From contig NZ_BMQF01000010.1 in the NCBI RefSeq assembly GCF_014647975.1, positions 186,001-250,000 of the forward strand: DNA of 64,000 nt, given 5' to 3'. The position numbers and the translations under genes were made by a program. Shown piece by piece: positions 37,151 through 45,230 of the stretch. The notes beneath the pieces are model-generated. The model was given only the letters and a program-made list of their open reading frames with translations, searched no databases and was not told the origin of the DNA. Source of the stretch: Streptomyces fumigatiscleroticus. Lineage in GTDB: Bacteria; Actinomycetota; Actinomycetes; Streptomycetales; Streptomycetaceae. Numbering within the stretch: the first letter of the stretch is position 1; the number at the start of each line of letters is the position of its first letter.

Positions 37151-37490
37151 GGGCGGCGGCGTGCCGCCTACAGGGACCGGGTGCGGCGTGCTGCCTGCCG
37201 GGGGTGCCGGGGGTGGATGCGGGAACCGGCGGTGGTGGAGTTCGGCGTGTGGTGGCCGGTGTGCCTGCTCGAGCGGCGGCGGGCGGCGGCGTGCCGCTCA
37301 CCGGGAGCGGGTGCGGCGTGCTGCCTGCCGGGGGTGCCGGGGGTGGGTGCGGGAACCGGCGGTGGTGGAGTTCGGCGTGTGGTGGCCGGTGTGCCTGCTC
37401 GAGCGGCGGCGGGCGGCGGCGTGCCGCTCACCGGGAGCGGGTGCGGCGTGCTGCCTGCCGGGGGTGGATGCGGGAACCGGCGGCGTTGGA
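37151..37490. repeat. 130-bp tandem repeat, about 2.6 copies
   Basis: The segment GTGCGGCGTGCTGCCTGCCG recurs at 37181, 37311 and 37441, exactly 130 bp apart, with near-identical flanks. Copies 1 and 2 are almost complete; the third is shortened. Since 130 is not a multiple of three, no protein can keep its frame across it, so it is not a coding repeat. Confidence 0.92.
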
Positions 37491-37832
37491 GTCCGGTGTG
37501 GGCGTGGGCGTGGTCGGGGCGCGGCTCTATCAGGTGTCCAGGCGTCTCAGGTCGACGCGGGCGTGGTGCGGGTCGGCCGGTCGTTCGTGCGCAGGTCGCC
37601 TGACGGATGCGGCCGTCCCGGCGAACCGGTGAACCGGCGGCCTCGGGGAATCCGGCGCCGCGGGGCCCGGCGGCTGCGTGGGTGCGGTCGTGGGCGTGGC
37701 TCTGGGGGATGTTCCCGGGGCGACGCGCGGTGGCGCGGGGCGGCCGGTCGTTCGTGTTCGGTGGCTGCCTGGGCGACGGCAGCGGTTTCGGCGGAGCCGG
37801 CGGGGGCGTCGGGGTCGTGGCTGTGGCGCCGG
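37491..37832. other. Intergenic, no supported gene
   Basis: About 340 GC-rich bases between the repeat array and the 3' end of the M23 gene. A GCGGCCGGTCGTTCGTG-like motif occurs twice (about 37570 and 37739). Open frames lack recognisable sequence. Confidence 0.5.
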
Positions 37833-38555
37833 TCATGGTTCTTCCGGGGCGGTGCGGTCGAGGGTGGCCGGGGCGGTGCCGGTGATCGTCGGTCGTGCGG
37901 GCAGCGGTACTCCGAGGACCGGCAGCAGTCTCGACGGGCCGCTGTGCAGCAGGCGCGGGGGCAGCAGGGCCAGCGGGTCCAGGTAGGCCTCCGCTCTGCG
38001 CAGGCCCCAGTGCAGGCACGGGGCCGAGCAGTGGAAGCCCGTCCGCTCGACCGTGCCCACCACCTCGCCCGGAGCCACCTCCTCGCCCTCGTCCACCAAC
38101 GCCCGCACCGGCTCGTACGTCGTCCGTAGGGGCGGGGCGCCCGTGCCCGCAAGTTCCACCGAGACGACCCCCTCGCCCGCGACCCGGCCCGCGAACGACA
38201 CCCTCCCCGGCGCCACCGCGCGGACCGCTGTGCCGGGCGGTGCCGCGAGATCCACTCCGCGGTGCCCCCGGCCGTACCGTGTGGCCGGCGGCTCCCAGCC
38301 CCGCAGGACCGCCGGGCGGCTGCCGACCGGCCAGAGGCGGGCGAGGACCGGCACCGTGGGATCCCGCCCCGCCCGGACGGACACCGTCTCCGCCGCCACC
38401 GGCACCGGTGCCCGCGCCGGCCCGACGCCCGTCAGCACCAGAGTCAGCCCCAGTCCCAGCAGAAGCCCCGGCCACCCACCGGCCCGCCACCACCGCACCG
38501 CCGGCACGGCACCCCGCACCGCCCGTGTCACTCGCATCGCTCGCATCGCTCGCAT
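37833..38555 (-). CDS. M23 (LytM) family protein with incomplete catalytic site
   Basis: A 240-aa exported protein. The N-terminal segment (WPGLLLGLGLTLVLTGVGPARA) is a signal peptide or anchor. The LytM domain follows: RYGRGHRGVDLAAPPGTAVRAVAPGRVSFAG, then CLHWGLRR near the end. HRGVD supplies the first His and the Asp zinc ligands, and CLHW keeps the last His. The His that normally starts the HxH motif is Cys, so amidase/endopeptidase activity is doubtful; this variant seems usual for the actinobacterial gene beside rpsB. Three ATGs (38555, 38546, 38537) arise from a 9-bp repeat; AGGG favours 38555. Confidence 0.82.
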   Translation of the reverse strand: MRAMRAMRVTRAVRGAVPAVRWWRAGGWPGLLLGLGLTLVLTGVGPARAPVPVAAETVSVRAGRDPTVPVLARLWPVGSRPAVLRGWEPPATRYGRGHRGVDLAAPPGTAVRAVAPGRVSFAGRVAGEGVVSVELAGTGAPPLRTTYEPVRALVDEGEEVAPGEVVGTVERTGFHCSAPCLHWGLRRAEAYLDPLALLPPRLLHSGPSRLLPVLGVPLPARPTITGTAPATLDRTAPEEP

Positions 38556-38652
38556 GCGGAAACCCTGCCGCGGAACGCCGGGCGGGGGCCGCCGCCTGTG
38601 GACTACCGCCCGGTTGTGGACAGCGGCGTCACCCGGTACCTCGCGGGTCCCG

Positions 38653-38686
38653 TACACTTCTGATGGCGACCCGGGTCACCGGGTCG
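38653..38686 (+). promoter_or_regulatory. rpsB promoter/leader elements
   Basis: TACACT (38653-38658) resembles a -10. It is followed by an 8-bp inverted repeat CGACCCGG-GTCA-CCGGGTCG (38667-38686) that would sit at the start of a leader of about 165 nt before rpsB. Autogenous control of rpsB through its leader is known in other bacteria; here it is only suggested. Confidence 0.35.
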
Positions 38687-38829
38687 ACTTCGCACGCCCC
38701 GATACGCAGGCCGGAGACGGTCCGTATCAGCGCCCCTCGGTCCTTCGTGGCACGGCGCACAGCGGGCGTCAGGCGCGGAAGCCGTCCGGCATCCGCGGCA
38801 CAACCGAGAAACTCAAGGAGAGTACGGCC

Positions 38830-39720
38830 ATGGCCGTCGTCACGATGCGGGAGCTGCTGGAGAGCGGCGTCCACTTCGGTCACCAGACCCGCCGTTGGAA
38901 CCCGAAGATGAAGCGCTTCATCTTCACCGAGCGCAACGGCATCTACATCATCGACCTGCTCCAGTCGCTGTCGTACATCGACCGCGCCTACGAGTTCGTC
39001 AAGGAGACCGTCGCCCACGGCGGCACGGTCATGTTCGTCGGCACCAAGAAGCAGGCGCAGGAGGCCATCGCCGAGCAGGCCACCCGCGTCGGCATGCCCT
39101 ACGTCAACCAGCGCTGGCTGGGCGGCATGCTCACCAACTTCTCGACCGTCTACAAGCGCCTCCAGCGCCTGAAGGAGCTCGAGCAGATCGACTTCGAGGA
39201 CGTCGCGTCCTCCGGTCTGACCAAGAAGGAGCTGCTCGTCCTCTCCCGCGAGAAGGCCAAGCTGGAGAAGACCCTCGGCGGTATCCGCGAGATGCAGAAG
39301 GTGCCCAGCGCCGTCTGGATCGTGGACACCAAGAAGGAGCACATCGCGGTCGGCGAGGCCCGGAAGCTCAACATCCCGGTCGTCGCCATCCTCGACACCA
39401 ACTGCGACCCCGACGAGGTCGACTACAAGATCCCGGGCAACGACGACGCGATCCGCTCCGTCACCCTGCTCACCCGCGTGATCGCCGACGCCGTGGCCGA
39501 GGGTCTCATCGCCCGCTCCGGTGTCGCCACCGAGGGCAAGGGCGAGAAGGCCGCGGGCGAGCCGCTGGCCGAGTGGGAGCGCGACCTGCTCGAGGGCGAG
39601 AAGAAGGCGGAGACCGAGGACGCCGCTCCGGCCGCCGCCGAGGCGCCCGCCGCGGAGGCCCCGGCCGCCGAAGCCCCGGCCGCCGAAGCCCCGGCCGCCA
39701 CCGAGGGCGAGCAGGCCTGA
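38830..39720 (+). CDS. rpsB: 30S ribosomal protein uS2
   Basis: Small-subunit protein (296 aa). AVVTMRELLESGVHFGHQTRRWNPKMKRFIF at the N-terminus and TKKQAQEAIAEQATRVGMPYVNQRWLGGMLTNFSTV are diagnostic. The C-terminal tail is made of repeated AEAPAAEAP units, an actinobacterial extension likely disordered. ATG 38830 follows AGGAG (38816-38820). Confidence 0.98.
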   Translation: MAVVTMRELLESGVHFGHQTRRWNPKMKRFIFTERNGIYIIDLLQSLSYIDRAYEFVKETVAHGGTVMFVGTKKQAQEAIAEQATRVGMPYVNQRWLGGMLTNFSTVYKRLQRLKELEQIDFEDVASSGLTKKELLVLSREKAKLEKTLGGIREMQKVPSAVWIVDTKKEHIAVGEARKLNIPVVAILDTNCDPDEVDYKIPGNDDAIRSVTLLTRVIADAVAEGLIARSGVATEGKGEKAAGEPLAEWERDLLEGEKKAETEDAAPAAAEAPAAEAPAAEAPAAEAPAATEGEQA

Positions 39721-39738
39721 CCGTCCCCGTGGACAGCG

Positions 39739-39808
39739 ACGGCGGGAGCGGTGACATGACCCCCCATGGCCCCAAGGGCCGGGGAGGTACCCCCATCGCT
39801 CCCGCCGT
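39739..39808 (+). repeat. Hairpin in the rpsB-tsf spacer carrying a dispersed GGTACC repeat
   Basis: A perfect 12-bp outer stem ACGGCGGGAGCG (39739-39750) / CGCTCCCGCCGT (39797-39808) encloses GGGGAGGTACCCCCA (39781-39795). That inner sequence is the reverse complement of the repeat found inside rlmN, with 14 of 15 bases equal. The structure could attenuate read-through from rpsB to tsf. Confidence 0.75.
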
Positions 39809-39908
39809 TCACCCGTAGGTCGGCGGGAAGTCGGCCGGCCCCGCTACATGGGACCTGCAGACCCCCTGATCTTCGATCTTCCAGACTTCGAGAAAGATTT
39901 TCTGACTC

Positions 39909-40745
39909 ATGGCGAACTACACCGCCGCCGACGTCAAGAAGCTCCGTGAGCTCACCGGCGCCGGCATGATGGACTGCAAGAAGGCGCTGGACGAGGCCGA
40001 GGGCAACGTCGAGAAGGCCGTCGAGGCGCTCCGCATCAAGGGCCAGAAGGGCGTCGCCAAGCGCGAGGGCCGCTCCGCCGAGAACGGCGCGGTGGTCTCG
40101 ATCATCGCCGAGGACAACTCCTCCGGTGTCCTGGTCGAGCTGAAGTGCGAGACGGACTTCGTCGCCAAGGGCGAGAAGTTCCAGGGCGTCGCCACGGCCA
40201 TCGCCGAGCACGTCGCCAAGACCTCCCCGGCCGACCTCGAGGCCCTGCTCGCCTCCGAGATCGAGGCCGGCAAGACCGTCCAGGCGTTCGTGGACGAGGC
40301 CAACGCCAACCTGGGCGAGAAGATCGTCCTGGACCGCTTCGCGCAGTTCACCGACGGCTACGTCACCGCGTACATGCACCGCACGATGCCCGACCTGCCC
40401 CCGCAGATCGGTGTCCTGGTCGAGTTCGACAAGCCGAACGCCGAGATCGCCAAGGGCGTCGCCCAGCACATCGCCGCCTTCGCGCCGAAGTACCTCTCCA
40501 AGGAGGACGTCCCGGCCGAGGTCGTCGAGTCGGAGCGTCGTATCGCCGAGGAGACCACCCGCGCCGAGGGCAAGCCGGAGGCCGCCCTGCCGAAGATCGT
40601 CGAGGGTCGCCTCAACGGCTTCTTCAAGGACGCCACGCTGCTCGGCCAGCCGTACGCGCTGGACAACAAGAAGTCCGTCCAGAAGGTCCTGGACGAGGCC
40701 GGTGTCACCCTGAAGCGCTTCTCGCGCATCAAGGTCGGCATCTGA
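39909..40745 (+). CDS. tsf: Elongation factor Ts
   Basis: Guanine-nucleotide exchange factor for EF-Tu (278 aa). The UBA-like N-terminus (ANYTAADVKKLRELTGAGMMDCKKALDEAEGNVEKAVEALR) and the core (LVELKCETDFVAKGEKF) are intact. The ribosome site before ATG 39909 is weak (AGAAAG, 15 nt away). The spacer from rpsB carries the hairpin at 39739-39808. Confidence 0.98.
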   Translation: MANYTAADVKKLRELTGAGMMDCKKALDEAEGNVEKAVEALRIKGQKGVAKREGRSAENGAVVSIIAEDNSSGVLVELKCETDFVAKGEKFQGVATAIAEHVAKTSPADLEALLASEIEAGKTVQAFVDEANANLGEKIVLDRFAQFTDGYVTAYMHRTMPDLPPQIGVLVEFDKPNAEIAKGVAQHIAAFAPKYLSKEDVPAEVVESERRIAEETTRAEGKPEAALPKIVEGRLNGFFKDATLLGQPYALDNKKSVQKVLDEAGVTLKRFSRIKVGI

Positions 40746-40929
40746 GGTCCGTACCGCGACGAGTGCCCGGCCCCGATAGGGTCGGGTGCAGTCGTCGGCG
40801 TACGTCGTGACACAGACGTACGTGGCGGACGACAGCAGATCTGACGAGGAGGCCATTGCCGCGTATGGGATGCGAATCACGCCCCACCGGCAATGGCCTT
40901 CTTCGTATGTGCACCACGAGGAGAATCCC

Positions 40930-41688
40930 ATGACCACCAAGGCCGAGAAGAGCGACGACGGCAAAGTACGCGGCCGGTTTCTGCTGAAGCTGTCCGGAGA
41001 GGCCTTCTCCGGCGGCGGGGGCCTGGGCGTCGACCCCGACGTGGTGCACGCCATCGCGCGCGAGATCGCGGCGGTCGTGCGGGACGGGGCGCAGATCGCT
41101 GTCGTGATCGGCGGCGGCAACTTCTTCCGGGGCGCCGAACTCCAGCAGCGCGGCATGGACCGGGCCCGCTCGGACTACATGGGCATGCTCGGCACCGTCA
41201 TGAACTGCCTCGCCCTCCAGGACTTCCTGGAGAAGGAGGGCGTCGACTGCCGCGTGCAGACCGCCATCACCATGGGGCAGGTCGCCGAGCCGTACATCCC
41301 GCTGCGCGCCGTGCGTCATCTGGAGAAGGGGCGCGTGGTCATCTTCGGCGCCGGTATGGGCATGCCGTACTTCTCGACCGACACCACCGCGGCCCAGCGC
41401 GCCCTGGAGATCGACGCCGAGGCGCTGCTGATGGGCAAGAACGGCGTGGACGGCGTCTACGACTCCGACCCGAAGACCAACCCCGACGCGGTGAAGTTCG
41501 ACGCGCTCGGCTACGGCGAGGTCATCACGCGCGAACTGAAGGTCGCCGACGCCACGGCCATCACCCTGTGCCGCGACAACGAGCTCCCCATCGTCGTCTT
41601 CGAGCTTTTGAAGGAGGGCAATATCGCCCGCGCCGTCAAGGGTGAGAAGATCGGCACGCTTGTGGGTGACCAAGGCAGCCGGGACTGA
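40930..41688 (+). CDS. pyrH: UMP kinase
   Basis: Bacterial UMP kinase of the amino-acid-kinase fold (252 aa), making UDP for pyrimidine synthesis. Features are RFLLKLSGEAFSG (ATP site), VIGGGNFFRGAEL, MNCLALQDFLE and NGVDGVYDSDPKTNPDAVKFD. ATG 40930 has GAGGAG (40918-40923); the in-frame upstream extension is not conserved. Confidence 0.97.
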   Translation: MTTKAEKSDDGKVRGRFLLKLSGEAFSGGGGLGVDPDVVHAIAREIAAVVRDGAQIAVVIGGGNFFRGAELQQRGMDRARSDYMGMLGTVMNCLALQDFLEKEGVDCRVQTAITMGQVAEPYIPLRAVRHLEKGRVVIFGAGMGMPYFSTDTTAAQRALEIDAEALLMGKNGVDGVYDSDPKTNPDAVKFDALGYGEVITRELKVADATAITLCRDNELPIVVFELLKEGNIARAVKGEKIGTLVGDQGSRD

Positions 41689-41861
41689 CCGGAGAACCAC
41701 CCCGTCCGTGGGACGACACCTGTCCGGGGGACGGACCCTGACCGGGGGATGGACAATGTCCTGCCGGTCGGGAACCGTGCAGGAAGAAGACGCGACGCAG
41801 CCGGCCGCCGCCCCGACAGGGAACCGCAGCCGGGCCTACTCAAGACACGCAGGAGCAAGTG

Positions 41862-42419
41862 GTGATCGAAGAGACCCTCCTCGAGGCCGAGGAGAAGATG
41901 GAGAAGGCCGTCGTGGTCGCCAAGGAGGACTTCGCCGCGATCCGCACCGGCCGTGCGCACCCGGCGATGTTCAACAAGATCGTGGCCGACTACTACGGCG
42001 CGCCGACGCCGATCAACCAGCTGGCCTCGTTCTCCGTGCCCGAGCCGCGCATGGCCGTGGTGACCCCGTTCGACAAGAGCGCGCTGCGCAACATCGAGCA
42101 GGCGATCCGTGACTCCGACCTGGGCGTCAACCCGAGCAACGACGGCAACATCATCCGTGTGGTGTTCCCCGAGCTCACCGAGGAGCGCCGCCGCGAGTAC
42201 ATCAAGGTGGCCAAGGGCAAGGGCGAGGACGCCAAGGTCTCCATCCGCTCCGTGCGCCGCAAGGCCAAGGACGCCATCGACAAGCTGGTCAAGGACGGCG
42301 AGGTCGGTGAGGACGAGGGCCGCCGCGCGGAGAAGGAGCTCGACGACACCACCGCGAAGTACGTCGCCCAGGTGGACGAGCTCCTGAAGCACAAGGAAGC
42401 GGAGCTGCTCGAGGTCTGA
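41862..42419 (+). CDS. frr: Ribosome recycling factor
   Basis: Protein of 185 aa, the exact family length, that with EF-G splits post-termination ribosomes. Diagnostic segments: FAAIRTGRAHPAMFNKIVADYYGAPTPINQLASF, FDKSALRNIEQAIRDSDLGVNPSNDGNIIRV, LTEERRREYIKVAK. GTG 41862 follows AGGAG (41851-41855); a GTG one codon earlier is possible. Its stop overlaps the cdsA ATG by one base. Confidence 0.97.
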   Translation: MIEETLLEAEEKMEKAVVVAKEDFAAIRTGRAHPAMFNKIVADYYGAPTPINQLASFSVPEPRMAVVTPFDKSALRNIEQAIRDSDLGVNPSNDGNIIRVVFPELTEERRREYIKVAKGKGEDAKVSIRSVRRKAKDAIDKLVKDGEVGEDEGRRAEKELDDTTAKYVAQVDELLKHKEAELLEV

Positions 42420-43543
42420 TGAACAACTCTTCCTGGGGGGCGCCGCCACAAGCCGGGTACTGGGGGCCGTCCGACCAGGGGCCTGTCCAGGGGGCTGCCC
42501 CGGCGGGTCCCGCGTACGATGCGCCCGAGGCGCAGCAGACTCGCCCCATGCCCATCGTGCCCGACGTACCCGACGACGGCGGAGACCAGGATGACGACCG
42601 GGGGGCCGCTCGGCTGAGCGGCCCCTTGTTCCGCGACGACATGCCGCAGGCACAGCCCTACGGGGCCGTACCGCAGAATCCGGAGCCCATGCCCGACGCC
42701 CCGCAGCCGGTGCCCGCACCGCAGAAGAAGAGCGCGGGCCGGGACCTGGGTGCGGCCATAGGGGTCGGGGTCGGCCTCGGCGCCGTGATCATCGCGTCGT
42801 TGTTCATCGTCAAGGCCGTCTTCGTCGGTGTGATCGCGGTCGCCGTCGTGGTGGGCCTGTGGGAGCTGACGAAGCGGCTTCAGGAGCGCAAGGGCATCAA
42901 GGCGCCCCTGGTGCCGCTGGCGGTGGGCGGCGCCGCGATGGTGGTGGCCGGATACGTCCGGGGTGTCGAGGGCGCCTGGGTGGCGATGGCGCTGACCGCG
43001 CTGGCCGTCCTGGTCTGGCGGATGACGGAGTCGCCGGAGGGCTACCTCAAGGACGTCACGGCGGGCGCCTTCGCCGCCTTCTACGTGCCGTTCCTGGCCA
43101 CGTTCGTCGCGATGATGCTGACCGCGGACGACGGCCCGTGGCGCGTCCTGACGTTCCTGCTGCTGACCGTGGTCAGCGACACGGGCGCGTACGCCGTCGG
43201 CTGGCGCTTCGGCAAGAAGAAGCTCGCCCCGCGCATCAGCCCCGGCAAGACCCGCGAGGGCCTGGCCGGAGCGGTGGCGTTCGCGATGGTGGCGGGCGCG
43301 CTCTGCCTGCAATTCCTGATCGACGACGGCACCTGGTGGCAGGGTCTGCTGCTGGGCCTCGCGGTCGCGGCCAGCGCGACACTCGGCGACCTGGGCGAAT
43401 CCATGATCAAGCGCGACCTGGGCATCAAGGACATGGGCACCCTGCTGCCGGGCCACGGCGGCATCATGGACCGCCTCGACTCCCTGCTGCCGACGGCACC
43501 GGTGGTGTGGCTGCTGCTCGTGCTCTTCGTGGGCTCCGGCTGA
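42419..43543 (+). CDS. cdsA: Phosphatidate cytidylyltransferase
   Basis: Integral membrane enzyme (374 aa) making CDP-diacylglycerol from phosphatidate and CTP, the branch point of phospholipid synthesis. The first ~105 residues are Pro/Gln/Ala-rich and probably disordered, a Streptomyces extension. About eight hydrophobic segments follow, with SDTGAYAVGWRFGKKKLAPRISPGKTREG and the signature KRDLGIKDMGTLLPGHGGIMDRLDS. Translationally coupled to frr. Confidence 0.96.
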   Translation: MNNSSWGAPPQAGYWGPSDQGPVQGAAPAGPAYDAPEAQQTRPMPIVPDVPDDGGDQDDDRGAARLSGPLFRDDMPQAQPYGAVPQNPEPMPDAPQPVPAPQKKSAGRDLGAAIGVGVGLGAVIIASLFIVKAVFVGVIAVAVVVGLWELTKRLQERKGIKAPLVPLAVGGAAMVVAGYVRGVEGAWVAMALTALAVLVWRMTESPEGYLKDVTAGAFAAFYVPFLATFVAMMLTADDGPWRVLTFLLLTVVSDTGAYAVGWRFGKKKLAPRISPGKTREGLAGAVAFAMVAGALCLQFLIDDGTWWQGLLLGLAVAASATLGDLGESMIKRDLGIKDMGTLLPGHGGIMDRLDSLLPTAPVVWLLLVLFVGSG

Positions 43544-43579
43544 GCACCGGCCCCCATGCGAACCTGCGTGACCGCGTCG

Positions 43580-43609
43580 AGCCCCCGCCCTGAGCGCAGG
43601 ACGGGGGCT
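43580..43609 (+). terminator. Terminator of the frr-cdsA unit
   Basis: Stem AGCCCCCG-C-CCTG (43580-43592) with CAGG-A-CGGGGGCT (43597-43609), loop AGCG, one mismatch, followed by TTCTCG, 37 nt after cdsA. Confidence 0.85.
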
Positions 43610-43725
43610 TCTCGCTTCCGGGGGCACAGGAGCCGGTCAAGGTCCCTCCGTGTCGCAGGCGGAACCGGGGGACGACGGCAGGTATCACGGGCGTCTGTCC
43701 TGCCGTTGGTGCGAGGCGCTGCTCT

Positions 43726-43890
43726 AGTGCCCCAACAGGCAACGTTCGCCCCGTCGCGACGCCCGGCACGCACTCTCGCCGCACCGGGCACAAGCCCGAG
43801 TACATCCAGTACGAGGACTTGCACCCGGCACGCCGAGAGCACGCACCGGACGCCGCTCCTTGACGGGCAAACGTTGCCTGCCGGGGCACT
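43726..43890. mobile_element. 165-bp palindromic element with 26-bp terminal inverted repeats (MITE-like or hairpin RNA)
   Basis: The left end (43726-43751) starts AGTGCCCCAACAGGCAACGT and the right end (43865-43890) is its reverse complement with three differences. Internally the two halves also pair nearly throughout to a centre at GTAC-ATCCA-GTAC (about 43800-43812). Most internal mismatches are A-C apposition on the plus strand, which become G-U pairs in a minus-strand transcript. No gene of its own is supported. It occupies the cdsA-rlmN gap (43544-44036), which otherwise holds only the two terminators listed and the rlmN promoter. No clear target duplication is visible. Confidence 0.7.
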
Positions 43891-43899
43891 GGCAGGACG

Positions 43900-43920
43900 G
43901 CCGGCGCAGGGTGCGCCGGC
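43900..43920. terminator. Perfect small hairpin after the palindromic element
   Basis: GCCGGCGC-AGGGT-GCGCCGGC: an 8-bp perfect stem and a 5-nt loop. It may be a terminator or part of the same inserted structure. Confidence 0.5.
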
Positions 43921-44036
43921 ACTGCGGCGGATGGCACCGGACGAAGAGCTACGCCACCACAGTGATCACCGTGATCCTGGGGTTGCTGTCCTGAGCCGAC
44001 CGGGTGACCCGGCGGATCTGCGACACTGGACGAGCC

Positions 44037-45173
44037 ATGCCTAAGCCCGGAGAACTTACCTTTGTCGCACCGCGCGGAGCCAAGAAGCCGCCGCGGCACC
44101 TCGCCGACCTCACGCCCGCCGAGCGCAAGGAGGCCGTCGCCGCGATCGGCGAGAAGCCGTTCCGCGCCAAGCAGCTCTCGCAGCACTACTTCGCGCGGTA
44201 CGCGCACGAGCCGGAGCAGTGGACCGACATCCCCGCCGGTTCCCGTGCCCGGCTTCAGGAAGCGCTGCTTCCGGAGCTGATGACCGTCGTCCGTCATCTC
44301 TCGACCGACCAGGGCACCACACGCAAGACGCTGTGGCGGCTGTTCGACGGGACGCTCGTGGAGAGCGTGCTGATGCGTTACCCGGACCGGGTGACCATGT
44401 GCATCAGCTCGCAGGCGGGGTGTGGCATGAACTGCCCGTTCTGCGCCACCGGGCAGGCGGGTCTCGACCGGAACCTGTCCACCGCCGAGATCGTGCACCA
44501 GATCGTGGACGGCATGCGGGCGCTGCGGGACGGGGAGGTGCCTGGGGGTACCTCCCAGGCCGGAGGCTCTGGGGGAGGGCCGGCGCGGCTGTCCAACATC
44601 GTGTTCATGGGGATGGGCGAGCCGCTCGCGAACTACAACCGGGTCGTCGGGGCCATCCGCCGGCTCACCGACCCCGAGCCGGACGGGCTCGGTCTGTCGC
44701 AGCGCGGGATCACCGTCTCGACGGTGGGGCTCGTACCGGCCATCCACCGGTTCGCCGACGAGGGCTTCAAGTGCCGGCTCGCGATCTCGCTGCACGCGCC
44801 CGACGACGAGCTGCGCGACACCCTCGTACCTGTGAACACGCGGTGGAAGGTGCGCGAGGTGCTCGACGCCGGGTTCGAGTACGCCGCGAAGTCCGGGCGG
44901 CGGCTGTCGATCGAGTACGCGCTGATCCGGGACATCAACGACCAGGCGTGGCGCGGCGACCGGCTCGGACGGCTGCTCAAGGGCAAGCCCGTGCACGTCA
45001 ACCTCATTCCGCTCAACCCGACGCCCGGGTCGAAGTGGACCGCCTCGCGGCCCGAGGACGAGAAGGCGTTCGTGGAGGCGATCGCGGCGCACGGTGTGCC
45101 GGTGACCATTCGGGACACCCGTGGTCAGGAGATCGACGGGGCGTGCGGTCAGCTCGCGGCCAGCGAGCGGTAA
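44037..45173 (+). CDS. rlmN: Dual-specificity 23S rRNA/tRNA A2503/A37 methyltransferase RlmN
   Basis: Radical-SAM enzyme making 2-methyladenosine in 23S rRNA and some tRNAs. The iron-sulfur triad is in AGCGMNCPFCATGQAG; FMGMGEPLANYNRVV and the C-terminal RDTRGQEIDGACGQL (resolving Cys) are present. At 378 aa it is about ten residues longer than the S. coelicolor protein as I recall it; the excess, TSQAGGSGGG, is encoded by the GC-rich palindromic repeat at 44541-44578 and lies in a surface loop between EVPGG and PARLSN. ATG 44037 (MPKPGELTFVAPRGAKKPP) is the conserved start. Confidence 0.95.
   Translation: MPKPGELTFVAPRGAKKPPRHLADLTPAERKEAVAAIGEKPFRAKQLSQHYFARYAHEPEQWTDIPAGSRARLQEALLPELMTVVRHLSTDQGTTRKTLWRLFDGTLVESVLMRYPDRVTMCISSQAGCGMNCPFCATGQAGLDRNLSTAEIVHQIVDGMRALRDGEVPGGTSQAGGSGGGPARLSNIVFMGMGEPLANYNRVVGAIRRLTDPEPDGLGLSQRGITVSTVGLVPAIHRFADEGFKCRLAISLHAPDDELRDTLVPVNTRWKVREVLDAGFEYAAKSGRRLSIEYALIRDINDQAWRGDRLGRLLKGKPVHVNLIPLNPTPGSKWTASRPEDEKAFVEAIAAHGVPVTIRDTRGQEIDGACGQLAASER
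44541..44578 (+). repeat. Palindromic dispersed repeat inserted in frame in rlmN
   Basis: A 19-bp near-perfect palindrome (44541-44559, CCTGGGGGTACCTCCCAGG) is followed by GCCGGAGGCTCTGGGGGAGG. It matches, in reverse orientation, the sequence in the rpsB-tsf spacer (39781-39795). The insertion keeps the reading frame and adds Gly/Ser/Thr/Ala residues only. Confidence 0.75.
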
Positions 45174-45230
45174 TCTGACCGGCGGCGCAGGAAACCCTGC
45201 GTGTCCGTCCCAAGAACATCTGCATATTCC

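Noticed and set aside
37122..38129. Repetitive Cys/Trp/Arg-rich protein over the 130-bp repeats
   Set aside because: The repeat length is not a multiple of three, so the same DNA is read in different frames in each copy; it is a repeat artefact and runs antisense through the M23 gene.
43556..44044. 162-aa frame across the cdsA-rlmN gap
   Set aside because: It crosses the cdsA terminator and both arms of the palindromic element; open only because of base composition.
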